DNA from: Silicimonas sp. | GTDB lineage: Bacteria > Pseudomonadota > Alphaproteobacteria > Rhodobacterales > Rhodobacteraceae | DNA length: 35,417 nucleotides | Direction: 5' to 3' | Assembly: GCA_022340315.1 (NCBI GenBank) | Contig: JAJDOD010000019.1 | Span: 1-35,417 of the forward strand | Shown: positions 32,793-35,417 of the stretch, piece by piece | How the letters are laid out: the number at the start of each line of letters is the position of its first letter | How positions within the stretch are numbered: position 1 is the first letter of the stretch | The notes under the pieces: model-generated | Databases searched by the model: none | Told to the model about the DNA's origin: nothing | Seen by the model: the letters and a program-made list of their open reading frames with translations, nothing else | Made by a program: the position numbers and the translations under genes

Positions 32793-33662
32793 TCAGCGGC
32801 CGTAGTAGAAGCCGACGACATGTCGCGCCTCTGCGAAGAACAGCCATCTCTGGACGAATACGCCCGCGAGGTGGCTGAGGACTGCGGCGATCGCGAAGGC
32901 ATGGTGGAACGGGAGGAACAACAGGAAGGTCGGGATCAGCATGCCAAGGGCAAGGGCGATGACCTTGAGAACGGATGCGTGTTTCCGGCCTATGCGAAAG
33001 ACCATTTCTTTCGTCAGGTAGTTCTCACCGGTATGAGGCGCCTCGAACGCGCGAACCCGGCCACGCGAGCCAAGGCCGGTCGCTGTTCCGATATCGGTCA
33101 GATCGGCTTTCTCGTGCCGGTCCTGGTCGATCCATGCAAAGATTTGAAGAACCATGAGCAGCGGCAGCAAGGCACGGGCAAGTTCGACCCGTCCGGTCAG
33201 TAGTGCACCGCCGGTCACCGCGAATGCCAGGAAGGTGATGGGCGTCGACCAGTGGTTCCAGCGCGGAACGGTCTGCATCTGTGTGTAGATCATCGAGGTC
33301 GCAAAGACGGTGGCCAGGCCAAGGGCGCCGCCGAGGATGCCGAAGATGCGCAGGCGCGTGTCGAAGAAGACAAGGCCGACCGCGTAAAGCCCCATGATGA
33401 CCAGGGTCGCAACGGCAAACCAGGCTTCGCGGCTGAGCCAGGACGAGCGCCATTGCGTGAATGCCTTCAATGCGCGCTCGGGATGGCCAAGATGGAAGGT
33501 CGAGGAAAGAAGACCTCCGACGGCGAGCGCGTAGGCGACAAGGAAGAACCAGAATGCCGCCCAGCCGCGTGGCGCTGGGACGTCCAGGCCCAAGAACACG
33601 AGCATTCCGAAACCAAGCCCGGAGAGCGTCGTGAATGCAATGATGGACGGTGCCGGATGCAT
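32793..33662 (-). CDS. soeC: DmsC/SoeC-type membrane anchor subunit
   Basis: A 289-residue protein with about eight membrane helices, the quinone-binding anchor of a molybdoenzyme complex. It begins MHPAPSIIAFTTLSGLGFG and includes STFHLGHPERALKAFTQWRSSWLSREA, a conserved stretch of DmsC-like anchors, and TSMIYTQMQTVPRWNHWSTP. The start at 33662 is the first ATG after the FeS-subunit stop. Gene order with a molybdopterin subunit and a four-cluster FeS protein fits SoeABC sulfite dehydrogenase, though a DMSO-reductase-like complex is the alternative. The symbol follows that reading. Confidence 0.75.
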   Translation of the reverse strand: MHPAPSIIAFTTLSGLGFGMLVFLGLDVPAPRGWAAFWFFLVAYALAVGGLLSSTFHLGHPERALKAFTQWRSSWLSREAWFAVATLVIMGLYAVGLVFFDTRLRIFGILGGALGLATVFATSMIYTQMQTVPRWNHWSTPITFLAFAVTGGALLTGRVELARALLPLLMVLQIFAWIDQDRHEKADLTDIGTATGLGSRGRVRAFEAPHTGENYLTKEMVFRIGRKHASVLKVIALALGMLIPTFLLFLPFHHAFAIAAVLSHLAGVFVQRWLFFAEARHVVGFYYGR

Positions 33663-33699
33663 CAGCGGCCTCGCTTGCTGGTATTGTTGCGCGGGTCGA

Positions 33700-34452
33700 T
33701 CATGGTGTGATTTTCTCGAGCGCGCGATCGAGCCATCTGAGGAAGCCCTTGCTGTCGTCGGCCACCGGCTCCAGATACGGCGCGAGAACGTCGAATTCAG
33801 GTGCGGCGTCACGCGGGCGGGGCGGAAGATAGCGGTTGACCGGCGCCGTGCCCTGTTCGGGCATAAGTTCCATGCCGCCGCGTTCCGCGACCAGGCGCGA
33901 GACATCGCTTTCGGGATCCGAGAGATCCCCGAAGTGCCGCGCGCCCGCAGGGCAGGTCCGAACGCAGGCCGGCTGGCGATCTTCTTCGGGCAGGTTTACA
34001 TTATAGATCCGATCCACGCAGAGCGTGCATTTTTTCATCACCTGCTCTTCTGGGTCCATTTCGCGCGCGCCATAGGGGCAGGCCCAGGCGCAGAGACCGC
34101 AGCCGATACAGTCGCTCTCGTTGACCAGTACAATACCGTCCTCGACCCGCTTGTAACTGGCACCCGTGGGGCAGACGGTGACGCAGGGCGCATCGGCACA
34201 ATGCAGGCAACTCTTCGGCATGTGAAAGAGCTGCGCGGGGCCGGTTTCGGGCTGAACTTCGTAGGAGTGTACCCTGTTGAGGAAGCTGCCGACCGGATCG
34301 GCGCCATAGGCGTCCTTGTCGGCGAGTGCTGCGCCGTAGTTCTCGGTGTTCCAGCCCTTGCAGGCCGTCACGCAGGCATGGCAGCCGACGCAGGTATCGA
34401 GGTCGATGACCAGGCCAAGCGACCGCTCGGTATGTTGGGGAAGTGTCGTCAT
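33700..34452 (-). CDS. soeB: Four-cluster [4Fe-4S] ferredoxin subunit
   Basis: A 250-residue electron-transfer subunit. Sixteen cysteines fall in four groups: C21, C24, C27, C31 (CVGCHACVTACK); C82, C85, C90, C94 (CLHCADAPCVTVCP); C115, C118, C121, C125 (CIGCGLCAWACP); and C142, C145, C163, C167. This is the DmsB/SoeB/NrfC layout. There is no signal peptide, so it acts on the cytoplasmic side or travels with its partner. Its ATG overlaps the stop of the molybdopterin subunit (34449-34452). Confidence 0.85.
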   Translation of the reverse strand: MTTLPQHTERSLGLVIDLDTCVGCHACVTACKGWNTENYGAALADKDAYGADPVGSFLNRVHSYEVQPETGPAQLFHMPKSCLHCADAPCVTVCPTGASYKRVEDGIVLVNESDCIGCGLCAWACPYGAREMDPEEQVMKKCTLCVDRIYNVNLPEEDRQPACVRTCPAGARHFGDLSDPESDVSRLVAERGGMELMPEQGTAPVNRYLPPRPRDAAPEFDVLAPYLEPVADDSKGFLRWLDRALEKITP

Positions 34453-35417
34453 GTGCCCAGCTTCTGTCGAACCGATTTCGGGCCCTGGCCAACGGGGCTT
34501 TTCTGTGCCGTGTGCGAAGGCTGGCTCATTTGCTGAGCCGGGGCCTTCTCGATCTTCACGCGAAGATCGAACCAGGCGGCCTGACCGGTGATCGGGTCAG
34601 AATTGGACCAGCGCAGCCCGTCGCCCTTCGGCGGAAGCAATTCGTGGATGATGTGGTTCAAGAGGAACCCCTTCGTCGCCTCGGGCGCGTCGGGCTCAAG
34701 CGCCCAGGCCCCCTTGCGCTTGCCGATCGCGTTCCAGGTCCAGACGGTGCTTTCGTTCAAGGCAGCCATGTGCGCCACCGGAACGATGATTTCGCCATGC
34801 GGCGAGGTCACGCGCGCCCAGTCGCCTTCCTGGAAGCCGTTCGCCTCCCAAATCTTTGTTGGCACGTAGAGCGGGTTGCGCCCGTGGATTTGTCGCAGCC
34901 AGGCGTTCTGCGAACCCCAGGAGTGATACATCGCCATCGGACGCTGCGTCAGCGCGTGGACATCGTAACCCTCGTCCACCTCTGAGAACGGGGGATACCA
35001 GATTGGCAAAGGGTCCATCGTGGCCCTGATCCGCGCTTTCAGATGCTCTGGCGGCGATCGGCGGTGCTTTCCCTCGGCGGCAAGCTGGAACCGGCGCATT
35101 GGCTCGGACCACAGCGTGAAGAGATAGGGCGTGGGCGCGTCGAATAGCCCGAGCTTCACGGCCCAGTCCTGATATGCGGTGTTCCAGGGTTTATAGTACT
35201 CGGCCTCTTCAGGGATGTGGCTAATCCAGAAGCTGCCATTTTCGATGTACTTCTCAATCTGGTTGGGGTTGGACGGCCCTCGCCCGTGATCTTCGCCATT
35301 GCCGCGCCACCCGGCCAACGGACCTACGCCGGGTTTCCGCTCGTGGTTCTGGATATAGTCGGCGTAGTCCTTGTACTTCGTTGAACCGTCCGCGTTCACA
35401 AAGCCTGGCAGACCGAG
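34449..35417 (-). CDS. soeA: Molybdopterin oxidoreductase, C-terminal part (SoeA-like, partial)
   Basis: The frame is open to the window edge, so only the last 322 residues are present and the N-terminal FeS and Mo-binding parts are missing. The visible portion is the C-terminal molybdopterin-dinucleotide-binding domain: LPIWYPPFSEVDEGYDVHAL, HSWGSQNAWLRQIHGRNPLY and VTSPHGEIIVPVAHMAALN fit the family. With the FeS and DmsC-like genes it is read as SoeABC, which oxidises sulfite to sulfate and feeds electrons to quinone in many Rhodobacterales. Tetrathionate, thiosulfate or DMSO reductase-like enzymes remain possible until the whole protein is seen. Confidence 0.72.
   Translation of the reverse strand, partial: LGLPGFVNADGSTKYKDYADYIQNHERKPGVGPLAGWRGNGEDHGRGPSNPNQIEKYIENGSFWISHIPEEAEYYKPWNTAYQDWAVKLGLFDAPTPYLFTLWSEPMRRFQLAAEGKHRRSPPEHLKARIRATMDPLPIWYPPFSEVDEGYDVHALTQRPMAMYHSWGSQNAWLRQIHGRNPLYVPTKIWEANGFQEGDWARVTSPHGEIIVPVAHMAALNESTVWTWNAIGKRKGAWALEPDAPEATKGFLLNHIIHELLPPKGDGLRWSNSDPITGQAAWFDLRVKIEKAPAQQMSQPSHTAQKSPVGQGPKSVRQKLGT

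Noticed and set aside
33662-33699. Thirteen-codon frame between the soeB-like and soeC-like genes
   Set aside because: It starts at an ATG but is too short, lacks a clear ribosome binding site and resembles nothing.

Overview
The window looks like chromosome from a GC-rich alphaproteobacterium, most likely a member of the Rhodobacterales (Roseobacter/Paracoccus type). The support is the gene set: short-form HisG with HisZ, a ~750-residue B12-dependent ribonucleotide reductase, a DUF1489 protein, a Hint_2-type protein, a DinB with an N-terminal zinc knuckle, a SoeABC-type molybdoenzyme and PHA-cycle genes. The placement is inferred from gene content, not from a marker phylogeny. The window opens inside hisS and closes inside a molybdopterin oxidoreductase gene. 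I see no rRNA, tRNA, CRISPR array, transposase, integrase or prophage gene. Codons are strongly GC-ending up to about 18 kb and visibly less so around 24.5-30.5 kb.

Layout. 1-2193: end of hisS, then hisZ-hisG (first step of histidine synthesis). 2235-6264: DUF1489 gene (-), nrdJ with a candidate promoter and operator, and a Hint-domain protein gene preceded by a perfect DnaA-box sequence. 6389-12303: urease cluster ureD-A-B-C-[DUF1127-like]-[exported unknown]-E-F-G, all on + with short gaps or 4-base overlaps. 12367-14948: Gfo/Idh/MocA oxidoreductase and dinB. 14945-18824: soluble lytic transglycosylase (-), divergent from dapA and a DMT-family permease. 18838-21072: small K+-channel-like protein (-), smpB, and a matrixin-type metalloprotease with a membrane segment. 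21083-22585: greA and a membrane protein of unknown function (-). 22778-27165: ETF-ubiquinone oxidoreductase, a secreted TPR protein and ispE. 27158-29448: long-chain polyprenyl diphosphate synthase (-), DUF2007, a TrmN6-like methyltransferase and DUF465. 29459-30594: a GcvA-like LysR regulator divergent from a 33-residue protein gene. 30672-32692: phaA-phaB (-). 32793-35417: soeA-soeB-soeC-like genes (-).

How genes work together. HisZ and HisG form the ATP-phosphoribosyltransferase. UreABC is the urease enzyme and UreD/E/F/G insert nickel; no urea or nickel transporter gene is visible. DapA feeds lysine and peptidoglycan, and the lytic transglycosylase divides its promoter region. IspE and the polyprenyl synthase serve isoprenoid and quinone synthesis, and ETF-QO and the Soe complex deliver electrons to quinone. 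PhaA and PhaB make 3-hydroxybutyryl-CoA.

The most unusual signals are these. (1) A family of short intergenic elements: two copies pair a 9-bp hairpin with TTTCA loop to a near-identical 24-nt AT-rich tail, and two copies are an identical 23-nt tail-like sequence. Three of the four lie inside operons and one supplies the ureF start codon. (2) Two genes appear to lack ATG/GTG/TTG starts and instead begin at a CTG overlapping the upstream stop as CTGA. (3) A matrixin protease has no export signal but carries a Gly9 linker and a C-terminal hydrophobic segment. (4) An 11-nt repeat occurs four times in tandem upstream of smpB. (5) A 33-residue Arg-rich protein is encoded opposite a LysR regulator.
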